From the NCBI GenBank assembly GCA_963921195.1, contig OY992539.1:95240964-95304963 (forward strand): DNA of 64,000 nt, given 5' to 3'. A model generated the notes under the pieces. That model saw only the letters and a list, made by a program, of their open reading frames with translations, did not search any database and was not told where the DNA came from. Both the position numbers and the translations under genes were made by a program. The stretch comes from Pegoplata infirma (lineage: Eukaryota; Arthropoda; Insecta; Diptera; Anthomyiidae). The first letter of the stretch is position 1, and every line of letters begins with the position of its first letter. Below are positions 10,560 to 21,810 of this stretch, in pieces.

Positions 10560-10970
10560 ATATCAACTAACGTTTGTAAATATTGATTGTTGAAAAAAAA
10601 TGTAAAAAAAATTGATAAACGTTTGTAATAGTTCTCTAAAATTATTATTTGTGTTGACAAACGTACAAAATCTTAAATTTTTTTCAACAAAGAAATTCAA
10701 CAAACACAAACACAATTTGTTGATCTGGCAAACGTAAAAAATCTTATTTTTTTCAACAAAGAACTTCAACAAACACAAAAACTATTTGTTGACATGATAA
10801 AATAATTTTGAAATAAAATTACTTGACTAAGTTTGTTGAAAACAAAATCGAAATTTTGAATTATGGACTAACTGGCGGCCGTTTTTACTAAATGTTTGGT
10901 TGATATCATGTTTGGTTGATTTACAATTGATGTTTGTTGATTTAAATTTGACGATTTTATTTTCTGTGTA
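10560..10970. repeat. TTGTTGA/CAAACGT repeats with 71-bp duplication
   Basis: CAAACGTA recurs at 10658 and 10729, defining two adjacent copies of a unit of about 71 bp that also contains TTTTTTTCAACAAAG and TTCAACAAACAC. Complementary TGTTTGTTGATTT motifs lie at 10900-10945, so the stretch has loose inverted symmetry. It may be the interior of a MITE. No target duplication was fixed. Confidence 0.5.
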
Positions 10971-11164
10971 ACTTCATTAGCGATTTCTCCGAGTTAAGGC
11001 ACTTTTAAAAATTATTATGGAAAACCTTCTGCTGGAACTCAAAAATTTATGTTTTTTGAAAAAAAAAATATAAATTTTTTTAATATACAATTTGAAATTT
11101 TCTGAAAAGTATTAAGAAAGTTTTCAAATATAACTGGAAATTCGGATAAATTTTTAATAAAAAA

Positions 11165-11400
11165 TAAAAATTGTTTTATTCGACCTTTAATATATTATAT
11201 TTTGAGTATGTTTATTCTAGCTCGAGGTCATTATTTCATTAACTAATTAAAGCTATGATATTCTCATAGAATAATTTTCAAGAAAATTATTTTGCTGTTT
11301 TAAATATATTTATGTTGGTAATTTTTATAGGACTTAGTCGACACGTGTTGCAAAATTTGTCACATTCTATTGTCAAGACTATTAAGCAAATATAAAAACC
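11165..11400 (+). repeat. Half-copy of the CTCGAGGTCATTATTT family
   Basis: Sequence from TTATTCGACC to about 11396 is alignable with 13745-13990, with shared blocks TTCTAGCTCGAGGTCATTA, TATGATATTCTCATAGAATA and a TGTCAAGA...TTA block. Only one arm is present, whereas 13745-14235 holds both. Confidence 0.7.
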
Positions 11401-12170
11401 ATATACTACAAGTATGACTGGCTTCTTTGGCATCAGCTACATATGGCTTGCCATACTAGGAATTTTTCGACTTAAATTTTTCCGCAATTGATTATTATAA
11501 CTTTTCTTTACTTTTCCTGAAAGAGTTTTTCCAAATTTTATTATCTGTTTATTATAATTTTAGAAAAAAATTTTTACTAAGAATTTACTAACATTTTACT
11601 AAATTTTTAAAAATTTAATTTATTTTGCTAATTTAGTCAGAATATGTTTATTAAAAAATTTTAGTTAACTTTAACAATAAATTTATTCAAAATCAGCTAA
11701 TTTTTAGTAGATTTACAATTTAAAGTTTTTTTTTGTACTACAAAATTAAAGTTAAATAAACTAAATTAAAAAGCAACATAAAACCAACAAAAATTAATCT
11801 TATTTTTTTTTACATGAACTCGCCCTAATTTACATTACAAATTTCTCTTAATATAAAAATATTTAATTATATATTTCATACCATTTGTTTTGCATAGCAA
11901 TATTAAAAAAGAAAGGGGAAAGGGTTGTTTTGGGTATTTCAAATAAAAATTAATGTTGATCAATTGGGAAAATTTACTTTCATTAAATAATGACTATTAA
12001 TTTTTATTAGCTGTAATTGCAGATCACTTTTTGTTTTAACAATTTTTATTTTGTTTATTTCTTTTTTTTCTCATTTAATTTCGACGAATTTTAACACTCA
12101 CTTTTTATTTGGATGTAGATTATAAATGCCGGACTCATTTGACGGGGTTATGCAAACGGAATTTAATTAA
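11401..12170. other. AT-rich sequence, no feature seen
   Basis: Long A and T runs and scattered near-palindromes. No coding frame, array or bounded inverted repeat that I can support. Confidence 0.5.
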
Positions 12171-12173
12171 ATG

Positions 12174-12391
12174 GGGTGCCGCACTACTTTACGAAACTCA
12201 ATATCTTTGCCGAATTCATATTTTTTTTTTACAAAAAACGCGAAGTTTTTAGCTCGGAATTCAAAATTTCAATTTTTAGCTACAAAAACATTGCAATTGT
12301 CAAATATTAATTTTTGACGTTTGGCAGCGATTTTTTCGGCTCTGACGAAGATTTTAATTTTCGTTGAAATATACTAGTGAGGCACCCCAGA
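12174..12391. mobile_element. Short GGGGTGCC-ended inverted-repeat element
   Basis: GGGGTGCCGCACTA at 12174 faces TAGTGAGGCACCCC ending at 12391, a 14-bp inverted pair with one mismatch. It is about 218 bp with a GC content slightly above its surroundings and no coding sequence. No convincing target duplication was found. Confidence 0.55.
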
Positions 12392-12494
12392 TTCATAATC
12401 GAGAAAGTTATTAAGATTGTTCGCAATTTGAAGCAGTGTTAAAAAAATCGACAAAAACAGTGTAAATATAATTCTGAGCTTAAAGTTATATATA

Positions 12495-13307
12495 ACAAGT
12501 AAGAAAGTTATAGTCGGTCAAGACCGACCATATGATACCCTACACCAGTGTTTTCGGAAAATGGGTCCCAAGTCCAAACATGGACCGATTGGATGTATCT
12601 TTTGTTAGATTTTTATTTAGTGAAGAAAACACACACGGATCAAATTTTAGTGGAATTTTTTGCCAATTGGCCGATTTAACTGAATATCGGTCGAAATTTT
12701 TATATGGGGGACTAAGTCCAAAAATGGTCCAATTATATTCAGATTTGATTAGGTTACTTGAGTACACGTTTAACAACTACAAATAAAAATGTTATCAAAT
12801 ATTTCCATTTCTATGAATTTTGAGGGAATTATGTGAATATCTGGAGGGTGGTTTGTATGGGGCTACGAGTAGGGCTGACCCGATTCCTTTGAAATTTGGA
12901 ATGATGATTTGTGCGTATGAAATTTGCTTACCTGTTAAATTTCAAAGCAATAACTATTATAATACGGCTATTAAAGTCATTTCAGCCTAATCCAAAGGGT
13001 GCGTTTGTATGGGGGCTAGGTTTTAACATGGACCGATTTTTTCCAATTTCAATAGGCTTTGTCCTTGGGCCAAAAGATGCTTAAAATTCAAATTTCAAGT
13101 CCATTGATTTAAAAGTGCGACCTGTATCGTGCTTAAACCGATAGATGGACAGACGGACGGACGGACATCGCTATATCGACTCAAAAAGTAATTCTGAGTC
13201 GATCGGTATACTTGAAGGTAGGTTTTAGGACAAATATTTCGGGTAGTTACAAGCATCAGCACAAACTCATTATACCCTGTACCACAGAGTGGTGTAGGGT
13301 ATAAAAA
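12495..13307 (+). mobile_element. Mini-me-like element, divergent subfamily
   Basis: Starts ACAAGTAAGAAAGTTATAG, then a palindrome TCGGTCAAGACCGA and GATACCCTACACCA. It ends with a hairpin between TATACCCTGTACCA and TGGTGTAGGGTATA. A (GACG)n core with GACATCGCTATATCGACTC lies at 13148-13178. It has the same architecture as the ATTCGGC subfamily but different terminal palindromes, and thus represents a separate lineage. Frames at 12532-12786 are in non-coding body sequence. Confidence 0.8.
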
Positions 13308-13665
13308 TATTTGTAGGACATTTTAATCCTTGAAATGGACGCTTTATTCGAGTTCTGTGTTTAGTTTTTGAAAATGTTTTGAAAATGGCTGTTAAAATGT
13401 TAATATGTTCTAAGCAAAGAACTGCCATACAATTTTACTGAAGACATCTGCCCATATTTTAACTCTCAGATGTGTTTTTATTAATTTTATTGACGTTTTC
13501 GAAATTCCTTTGATAAAAAAATTTAAAACTTCAGTGGACCATAAAAAATAATTCCGAACTGATTTTGCACAACATTTTCGTGATTTTGTCTATTTGATGG
13601 TATTCTGTTTTATGGCGTTATATGAAGCCATTGAGGCTCTTTTTTCTTGTTGCACAGTGTAGCGC
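13308..13665. repeat. Fragment ending in TTGCACAGTG
   Basis: About 350 bp ending CTTGTTGCACAGTGT. The body, including CTGCCATACAATTTTACTG and AACTCTCAGATG, resembles 41966-42195, which ends TTTGTTGCACAGTGT. A complementary CACTGTGCAACACG begins the repeat at 19417. These look like one-ended copies of one family. Confidence 0.55.
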
Positions 13666-13744
13666 TTATATTCAATACCAAATTGTATATTTTTAAAAAT
13701 TTTCTTGAATCAAATTCTAATTAATTTTTAGTAAAAAAATAAAA

Positions 13745-14235
13745 ATTGTTTTTATTCGACCTTTAAAATATTATATTTTGGGTAGGTTTATTCTAGCTCG
13801 AGGTCATTATTTTCTTTACTTATTAAAACTATGATATTCTCATAGAATAATTTTCAAAAAAAATATTTTTCCGTTTTAAATTTATTTGTGGTCATTTTGG
13901 CAAGACTTAATCGACTTGTGTTTAGGAATTTGTCAGATTCCTTTGTCAAGATTATTTAGCAAAATAAACTAAAAAGTTTTAGTTTGATCATAAAAGATTT
14001 GTCATTAAAATCCCTTTGCTACTTGTAAAATACGGGTTTTATTTTGCTAAATAATCTTGACAATGGAATCTGAGAAATTCCGAAATCCGTATCGATTAAG
14101 TCTTGCAAAAATGACCAACACAAATAAATGTAAAACAGAAAAATAATTTTCTTGAAAATTATTCTATGAGAATATAATAGTTTTAATTAGTAAAGAAAAT
14201 AATGACCTCGAGCTAGAATAATACTACTAAAAATA
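13745..14235. mobile_element. Palindromic CTCGAGGTCATTATTT element
   Basis: The left arm 13745-13985 and right arm 14040-14235 are inverted. The left has TTCTAGCTCGAGGTCATTA, GATATTCTCATAGAATAATT and GTCAAGATTATTTAGCAAAA. The right carries the complements in reverse order, ending near GACCTCGAGCTAGAATAA. The loop is about 50 bp around 14010. A single-arm relative is at 11165-11400. The boundaries are not marked by a clear duplication. Confidence 0.75.
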
Positions 14236-14239
14236 TAAT

Positions 14240-15020
14240 TTTATTAAATTTAATAATGCTGTGGATAATTTTTATTATTTATATCTGTATCACCAGGCCC
14301 CGCTGTATCTTATAGCGTTATTTATAGACTCATTGTTGTTAAGTTGTTACGAACTTGTTTTTTTTGCCTTTTTTTAATAAATTTAATTTTTTTATTCAAT
14401 ATTTCGTAGTTGTAGCCGTAGAAGCTGTTGCCGTTTAACAGCATAATACCATGGCGCTACACCCACTTACCTTCACTTTTTAGCATTTTGTTTTTGCTAG
14501 TTTTGTAATTGTGAGATTATTTACATAAAAAAATAATTTTTATCACAAGAGTTCAAATAAAATTGAAAATTATAACGACTTGAAAGGCATTTTATAAGCA
14601 CTTCTTACCTTTTATATATTTTTTAAGTTTGTTAGTTTGTTGCTGTTTGCAACACAGATAGTTATTGATATCCGTTTTATTTTATACAAAATTTGAAGTT
14701 TAATTAAAATTACCTGGAAATAGACAAAAAAAATAAATTAAATTATTTAAATGTTAATTAAATTTTAAAATAATATTGGGTTTTTCTAAAAAAAAAATCT
14801 ACAATCTAGTTTTTTTCACATTTGAGGCATCAAAATTCTGAAGCCAGACAACTTACAAATAACAGCGGACATCCAAGAAGCCGCACGATCTCGTAAGGCG
14901 AAATATTTAGTTAAGATATTTTTAGTTTAATATCTTTAAAACTTAATTTTTTCTTTGTAAAATGATAGATTAAATCTGCTCGTTAGTCAATATGACTAGT
15001 CGTAGAATAAAGTAAAAAAA
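14240..15020. other. AT-rich sequence, no feature seen
   Basis: No recognisable gene. A slightly GC-richer patch at 14295-14315 and 14410-14470 (AGCTGTTGCCGTTTAACAGC) has no assignable role. Confidence 0.45.
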
Positions 15021-15036
15021 AAAACATTTGAGGCAT

Positions 15037-15280
15037 GCCACACCAAATGTCCCGCTACAGAAAAACATGTGTCCCATGAATTTCTTAATTGGTTGTTTTG
15101 ATAGCCCTATATGGAACTACGAAAATTATGTTTTTGCTTTTTCAATTTTTCAAAACCTTGGCTTAGGAGGCGTGGTTAAATATTGAAAAAAATTATTATT
15201 TGTCAAATTAAAACGGAATACACCATAATCTCAAAAATTTCCATTCTTTTTAATTTTTATGGGCTATATATTAATATATA
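15037..15280 (+). mobile_element. One-armed relative of the 2721-7402 foldback
   Basis: AGGCATGCCACACCAAATGT at about 15036 matches the left terminus of the large foldback (AGGCATTCCACACCAAATGT), and GGAGGCGTGGTTAAATATTG at 15167 matches its GTAGGCATGGTCAAAAATTG block in the same order. The copy is cut off at 15280 by the CCCAGCAAA element. Confidence 0.6.
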
Positions 15281-17514
15281 CCCAGCAAAAAAAGAGCTTA
15301 CCATTCACTACAAAAATCACCACAACTTATGAACCAGATGTACTTCTTCTTCAACTGAAACATTGATGAATTTAATATGGGCGTGACACACAAAGTATGT
15401 TCTTTTTATCGCCACTTTTCAGTGGCGAAAGATTGACACTTAAGTATAACATACATATATCACTAGTGTTTTTATCACAACTTCTGAAGTAGTGATCCGG
15501 ATGTTAATATAACTTGACCTTTTGGAAGCACTTTTTTCATCACTTCTTTAGAAGTACATATTTCTTGGCATTTTGGGTGTGATTATGTCATTTTTATTTG
15601 GTGATACTTCTAAATTAGAAGTTCTTTTTTCACTTATTTTTGTAAGATTGATTGAAAGAGTATTTTTTTGTAATATTTACACTAAAAACACTCTTCGACA
15701 ACAAAAACCTTCCAGTGAAATTTCTAATTGGTCCTTATAAATTTTGGTTTCCTGCTTCCAAGATTGAGATATTCGCTGTTAAAAAGTAAAAAAAGCACTT
15801 TTAGGGGTCCACTGTTACGTACTCTTATGTTGCTTCCACGAAATAGGACTTGATTTCATATAAAATGTACCTCCTGATTCCAAAACTACAATCCACAATT
15901 TTCAAGCATGTTCTGTTTTGGAGATATTCGCTTTTGAAAATTTTAGTGTGATTTATAAAGAATATAAGTGCGTAACAGTAGAGTTTGAATTTTTCAAACG
16001 CCAATATTTCAAAAACAGTACGCGATAGAAAAATTTGGATGCCAGATTTGGAATAAAGATGGCTTATTTTTACTAAATCGAGTTCTATTGTGTTTGAGCA
16101 ACTTAAGAATACGTTACAGAGGAAAACCAAATATTTAAATATTTAAACGTCAATATCTTAAAAACCTTGATAGAAAAATTAATTTCATTGATAACACAGG
16201 GTAACACTTTTTTTCCCGGGTTCTGTTAGCTAATTTTGGGTAATTGGGGTACGCTGATTTCAAATCTGGATATAATTTTTTTGGGTCAGCTCTTGTTTTT
16301 GAGATATAGCCTCAGGAATTTTTGAAAATAGGCTATTTTTGGCATGTTTTTGAGTCCATAGCCCTGTTTGTTGCTGACCGGATTAAGATTTGGATTAACT
16401 TTATTTAGTTAAAAAATGTGTCAAATCAAGTCCAGAATTTTTTTTATATTTTTTTATAATTCTATAACACTTGTCTTATATCCAAAAAGTGAATGACGAT
16501 TTTAGATATGTTGGATATGCTGATTCCAAAAATGCTCTTACTTTTGTTGAGTCATCTTTAGTTTTGGAGATATCATTAAAATAAAATTTTTAAATTTATG
16601 CCCTCTTTAATTTTGTCTGAATATTTATGCCCTTTTTAATAACTCGAAAACGAATGTCAGTTTTGGAATCCTCGCATCCAATATAGTTAAATTCGGGTTT
16701 AAAACTGAGGCTCAAAATAAGTTTTGGAAATTATAGTCAAGCAAAATTGGTAAAATACGCACTTTTTCGACTCTTTAACTTGATGGAAAAAATAGGATAA
16801 CAGATTCGGAATCAGGACAATAAAATCCATATAAATCAGTTGTCAAAGGTCAGGCAAATTGAAAAAGTTCAACTTTTGTCAACCTGTGTAATCTAACGTA
16901 TATACTTCGAATTAAAAAAGGAGTAATTATAGAGATCACAAAACTATAAAAATTCACGGCGAATTGATTCACAAGTTTGTTTTGACCACACAAGCCTATA
17001 CCTCAATTTTCTAAAAAGCTTAAACAATCTTTAATAATGTGATGCAGCAACATCCGCTTTAGTTCGTAAATGTATTTATTTAATTTAGGACCAACTTTTT
17101 TTGATATAAATGAAATTTGAAAAATTTATCAATAATCGATTTCGTCTTTACAATTTTTTAAGCTCTATATAAAAAGAAATGAAATGCCATTACCAAATTT
17201 TGTCACCATTTTTGCAAAACCTAAATCTATTTGAAGCTGGACGTAGAAAAAATTGCATACTTCGTGTATCACCCTCATTCTAACTGTTTCAGTTGAAAAA
17301 GAAGTTCATATGTTGTGGTGATTTGATTCCTAAGAAGATATAAAATCATTAAGTAAAGAACTGGTGAAAGATGTTTTAATTGTTACTTTGTAGCATTTTT
17401 GGAAGTGATTTTAAAAGTACTTCCTATGGAATATGAAGTTCGGCACCTATCGCTACTTTGTATGTAGTGAAACTACTAATTCTTTTTGAACCACTTCGTT
17501 AATTTTTTGCTGGG
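15281..17514. mobile_element. CCCAGCAAA-ended element, 2.2 kb, TA-flanked
   Basis: CCCAGCAAAAAAAG at 15281 faces TTTTTTGCTGGG ending at 17514, with TA on both sides. The outer arms match imperfectly: ATCACCACAACTTATGAAC and TCAACTGAAAC on the left have complements near 17290-17330, and GTGACACACAAAGTATG pairs with 17245-17270. The inner 1.6 kb includes phrases such as GATATTCGCT...AAAA near 15770 and 15920. It has no recognisable coding sequence (the 101-codon frame at 15825-16130 has no domain) and may be a captured or inserted older element. Confidence 0.7.
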
Positions 17515-17534
17515 TATTATTTTATATATATTAT

Positions 17535-17840
17535 ATATTTAAGAAATATCAATTGTATTTCATAAGTTATCAATTGTATTTCAGAAATAATCAATTGTAT
17601 TTCAGAAATTATCAATTGTTGTTTCCGAAACTAACCTTTGTAAAACAATTAAAAATTTCTGAAATACAATTGATTGCTTCTGAAATTCAATTGATAGCTT
17701 CTGAAATTCAATTGATATTTACTAAAATACAAATTAAAAATTTCTGAAATACAATTTATAATTTCTGAAATACAATTGATAAATTCTGAAATATAATTGA
17801 TAATTTCTGAAATACAATTGATAATATCTGATTTAAATGA
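17535..17840. repeat. Inverted 22-bp minisatellite
   Basis: Three to four units of TATCAATTGTATTTCAGAAA run in one direction to about 17620. After a spacer of about 30 bp, about nine units of the reverse complement (TTTCTGAAATACAATTGATA) run to about 17840. The orientation switch parallels the larger array at 26683-28003. No terminal duplication was found. Confidence 0.8.
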
Positions 17841-18420
17841 AAATCACTTACTCTCAAGCGTGAATCACAAATCTCGTGACCAAAGTTCATTTCTACCGTC
17901 TACTACAATTTGTAAGTGGAGTGTATAAAAATGAAATCCATTGCCTGAAGAACCGCAAGTTGTATAATACTTGTACTATTCTAATGAATGTTATCAACTC
18001 AAAAAAATCATTAATTCTGTATTGTTAAAAAAAAAAATACTGAAACAGAAACAAAATACAAAAACCTTCACAAAAACAAAGCTTTTAAATAAATATCTAA
18101 CGGAATTGTTTGTATATATGTGCAATAAACAATAGCATCCAATGTTCTTACTTAAAAAAAAACAACCGATGAAAAAAAATATCCCCAATACCAATTTAAA
18201 TTCTAAAATTTCACTACTAAAATTCATAAATTTAGATATATTCATGAGAATTCGGAAAAGGTCTGCATAAATCAGAACAAAATTCTTGTTAAATCAAGCC
18301 AGAAAAAATTTTATAGAAGTACAGAAAATAATTTTTTTGGAGTTTTAACTTCTTCTGCCAAAAAACTTTTTTATTGGCCTAACAAAATTACAAAAACCCT
18401 GCCAAAAACTGCATTTTATA
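17841..18420. other. GTGA-motif fragment, then no feature
   Basis: 17841-17897 holds ATCACTTACTCTCAAGCGTG, a CTCGTGACC block and a TTCATTTCTA end, related to the 10375-10556 repeat. The remainder is AT-rich without an identifiable feature. Confidence 0.45.
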
Positions 18421-18424
18421 AAGG

Positions 18425-18545
18425 TAAGGGGGAACTTTTTTCCCGTGGTTTGATTTTGCTCATATTCGAACTTAACCAGCCTATGATAATAATAATATCG
18501 GTTCCTAGACCGACATTTCGATGCGTTACACGTGGAATGTCCATT
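18425..18545 (+). mobile_element. Mini-me-like fragment with internal deletion
   Basis: GGGGGAACTTTTTTCCC, GATTTTGCTCATATTCGAAC, GGTTCCTAGACC and a GATGCGTTACACG block occur in the same order as in the 9697-10371 element, but the (GTCY)n core between them is lost. Both element ends are missing. Confidence 0.65.
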
Positions 18546-19400
18546 GGATGCAAAAAGTTAAAATTCAAAACAATTCAGAAAATTAAAGAAAATTGCAGAC
18601 AAATTCAGTAAAACTACAAAAAAATTGTAAAAATTCTGTCAAAATCAGAAGTTTTTTCTCAAGGAAAATAAACATAAAAAATCGTTAAATCATCGTTTCG
18701 TATAAAGCGCACTTTGTTGAAAATATTTAAAGACATATTTAAAAAAATTAAAATTTTGGAGATATAGTCTGTCATAGTTTTAGCTTAACTTGAATATATC
18801 TCTACAACGGACCTTAAAGTTTATGTATGCTAGCGTCAAGCGCCACTTAGAACCCATCTCCATTAGGGGGCGCTGTCGAACATTTTATTCAAAATTTGAG
18901 TATTTCGTAAATATAGCTCTACATTTTCACAAAGTTTAATTTAAAAATATATTTTTTTTGTCGTTAGGTGTACTTTTTTGGTATAGAAATCGTTAATGGA
19001 ATACATACAGCACCATTAACATCATCAACTTGAAACTTAAAATTCAAAGAGAAGAAAAAAAAATACAGAACTATATTTTGTCTTTCAGACTTCATTCAAT
19101 TAACTTCGATTCTTTTCAAATTATGCTATATTGAAATATTTAATTTAGATTAGTAATGGGGCTAATGTTAACAGTTGGTTAGCAGAAGTTGATACTCACA
19201 ATCAGTTGAAAGCAAAATGGTAATAGTACCATTGCACATTGGGCTGGCGAGGCACAGTTTTTGGGCAAAAATAAATAATCAAATATACACATGAATTTAA
19301 ATAAAATACACAATTAACAAAAAAAAAAAACATAAATTTTATCCTATTTTTCAAGTGATGTAGAGCCAAAGGAACATTTTATTCTCTTCATGTTTTTCTA
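18546..19400. other. AT-rich sequence with a GGGGGCGCTGTCGAAC patch
   Basis: No gene recognised. 18765-18880 (ATATATCTCTACAACGGACC through ATTAGGGGGCGCTG) resembles a GAGGGCGTTG-containing patch at 23265-23355, so part is dispersed repeat. The rest is unassigned. Confidence 0.4.
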
Positions 19401-19416
19401 TTTTTTTTTACTATAA

Positions 19417-20230
19417 CACTGTGCAACACGATTTTTATCTTGGATGGGACAAAAAAATTAAAGTGTACCAAAACCACCAAAGGGATTTAAAAACTTAGCT
19501 CGAGTTATTTTTTTATAGCCCAATGAAGCTCTAAAAACTTTTTCAAAGGTAATTTGAATAAGTAAAAAAAAAAGTATTAAATCTAAAGCTGAGGTAAATA
19601 ATGTTACAAGATGTCTGCAGTAAAATTTGATGGCGATTCTTTTCTTAAGACCCTACATCTCCCACTTTTTAGGGGTCATTTTGCTCCTTTTTTAAATATA
19701 CTCATAGATTAACATTAAAACGTGCGTTTAAAGGGTTAACATATTTTTAACAAACATTATTTTGCATCCAATTTCAGTAGAGTTTTCCAAAGACCAAAAG
19801 TTTGTGCGAAAAGTGCAAAATGCTTAAAAAAGGAAAAATGCTAAATTTTCACATACTGTTGAATTGTTTTTCACCAAAGTCGTGTGAAATATGTCGACAA
19901 ATTTTATAAATCTGCTTCCGAGCTAAATAATAGCGGTCCTTTTCTTGAAACATAATAGTCCTCTATCTTCAATTCTTAGGGACCATTCTGGACCTTTTTT
20001 CGTAAATATCCTCATAAAACGTGCGTTTGAAGGGTTAAAATGTTCTACAAACATTTTCTGAATAAAATTTCACTTTGGGATGATGTCAAAGGCCAAAATT
20101 TCGTGCGAAAAGGGCATAATGCTTAAAAAAGTAATATTGTAAAGTATCATATTTAAACAAAATGTAATCTTTTTGTTTCTTCGATTGTCTTCAAGAAACA
20201 CGTTCAGTTTGTTCTTTTTATTTGCACTAT
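19417..20230. repeat. CACTGTGCAACA-ended repeat with two internal diverged copies
   Basis: Begins ACTGTGCAACACGATTTTT. Two diverged direct copies of a unit of about 290 bp are present, about 19640-19860 and 19925-20145. Shared blocks are AAAACGTGCGTTTAAAGGGT, CAAAGACCAAAAGTTTGTGC and AAAATGCTTAAAAAA with their variants. Coding content is absent. Confidence 0.55.
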
Positions 20231-20497
20231 GCCAAACTCTGAGTAAATCGCAATTGTTGAAGCAAAATTATCTTGAAACAAAAATTGATTTCTTAAAAAT
20301 AAGCAACAACGAGCAAAAAGTTATTGATGATTCATAAGCACTAAACATCACTGTAATTTTGGATATTTTTGGTTCGTTGAAGTCGCTTGACGTTTTTAAG
20401 TTATTTGCTATTTTTTTTATAAAAAGCAAAACTCACTGATTTTGAGGTTATGAAAGTTTTCATTTTTTTTTTCTATTACAATAAATTATATTGAATA

Positions 20498-20530
20498 CTA
20501 GCGGACGCGACAGATGTTGCTCTGTCCAAG
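20498..20530 (-). mobile_element. Helitron 3' terminus with hairpin and CTAG
   Basis: On the minus strand the sequence reads GGACAGAGCAACATCTGTCG then CGTCCGCTAG, followed by T. A short stem (GACAG with CTGTC) lies just before a terminal CTAG (20498-20501). Helitrons end in CTRR preceded by a hairpin and insert between A and T. This end lies directly downstream of a Helitron-like Rep relic on the same strand. Confidence 0.6.
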
Positions 20531-20579
20531 TTTGTTTTTGATCGCTATGTAAATTTGTGGTTGGATTTAGATTTGAAAT

Positions 20580-20942
20580 TACAATGAATCTAAAAGTGTT
20601 TTATTTAAATTTTGATTGGCCGCATACTTGTAGACGTATTTGCTGGATGTCGCGAAAAAGCACGACCCAAAGATAATCAACCTCACAATTAATGATCTTA
20701 TATTGTCAGCAGTTGATCGGCGAAGATACAGTAAATAACCGTCATTTCCGGTAATCGTTCCGATACTAATGGTGAAAATGCTTCGAATATTTTCCGTCGA
20801 CCATACGCGTAGAATTGTTATTAAATAAACCACAGGGGCCATTAATCCTGTTCTTAGCAACGACCTTATGCCAGCCTTTTTCATCATCGGGAATTTCCAA
20901 ATTATGGTGGTAATTCGGAAATTGGAATATTAGGAATATTTT
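20580..20942 (-). pseudogene. Helitron Rep/helicase relic
   Basis: Two frames on the minus strand read as consecutive pieces of a Helitron RepHel protein. The first contains LEIPDDEKGWHKVVAKNRI, NGPCGLFNNN and MVDGKYSKHF. After a frameshift near 20780 the second contains TITGNDGYLLYLRRSTADN and SSKYVYKYA. These match the conserved order in Helitron proteins: HKVV..M.HGPCG, then C..G.C.K.FP, T...GYP.YRRR, then SVKY..KY. Key residues are lost (the Cys of the finger region is replaced in STRMVDGKY, and P is lost in GYP). The helicase part is absent, and the fragment runs almost straight into the 3' terminus, so this is an internally deleted dead copy. Confidence 0.75.
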
Positions 20943-20943
20943 A

Positions 20944-21810
20944 ACAAGTAGAAAAGTTAAATTCGACTTGGCCGAATCTATGAATACCCTCCACAATGCC
21001 CTTTTTAAGTGATACTAAATTTTCTAACGTGAAAAAAATAACATTTTTGGTTAGAAATATTTTATTTTTTGTAAAAAAACTTTTTTTTATTAATTTTTGA
21101 AAAAAAAAAAAATAATTTACTAATTTTTTTTTTGAGTGTAAAATTTTTTTTGAGTGTAACATTTTTTTTTAGTGTATTTTTTTTTTTGTTTTAGTGTAAA
21201 AATATTTTTGAGTGACAAAAATACCTTGTAAAATATTTTTTTGACTTTAAATTTTTTTTAAACATGTTTAATGGGTTTTCAACACGTGAATTTAAGGTGA
21301 AACTAATCTGAAATTTACGGTTTTGCTAATAACTTTTGAACTACTTGACCGATTTGGCTAAAATTGAAAACAAAGTGGACCATAGGAACGGCAAAAATAT
21401 ATGCCACACTTCAGCAGCCTCAGAATTGCCGTTCGAAAGTTACCGTGTGTTTTATCTCGTAAATTCCAGAAAAACCCATGCCGAAATTTGCTCATTTGCT
21501 TATAACTTTTGAACACTGCACCGATTTCGCTGGATTGCAATACCAACCTGACCAGGTTAATGCCCAACATATTTGCCAAACTTCAGGAACCTCCGTAAAG
21601 TCTTTCAAAAGTTAGCGTGTTTTCAACAGACAGACAGACGGACAGACGGACAGACGGACGGACGGACGGACATCGCTAGATCGTCTTAAAATCGATCGAG
21701 GATCATGAATATATAAACTTTATGGGATCCTAGACCAATATTTCGAGGTGTTACACACGGAATGACAAACTTATATATACCCTCTATCACTAGAGTGGAG
21801 GGTATAAAAA
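20944..21810 (+). mobile_element. Mini-me-like element (TTCGACTTGGCCGAA subfamily)
   Basis: Starts ACAAGTAGAAAAGTTAAATT with TTCGACTTGGCCGAATC and ATACCCTCCAC. The body has TTTTTGAGTGTAAAA repeats and two GACCGATTTCGCTGG-type phrases. A (GACA/GACG)n core lies at 21629-21670, then GACATCGCTAGATCGTCTTA and a 3' hairpin between TATACCCTCTATCACT and AGTGGAGGGTATA. It abuts the Helitron relic on its left, so it may have inserted into or been carried by it. Confidence 0.8.
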
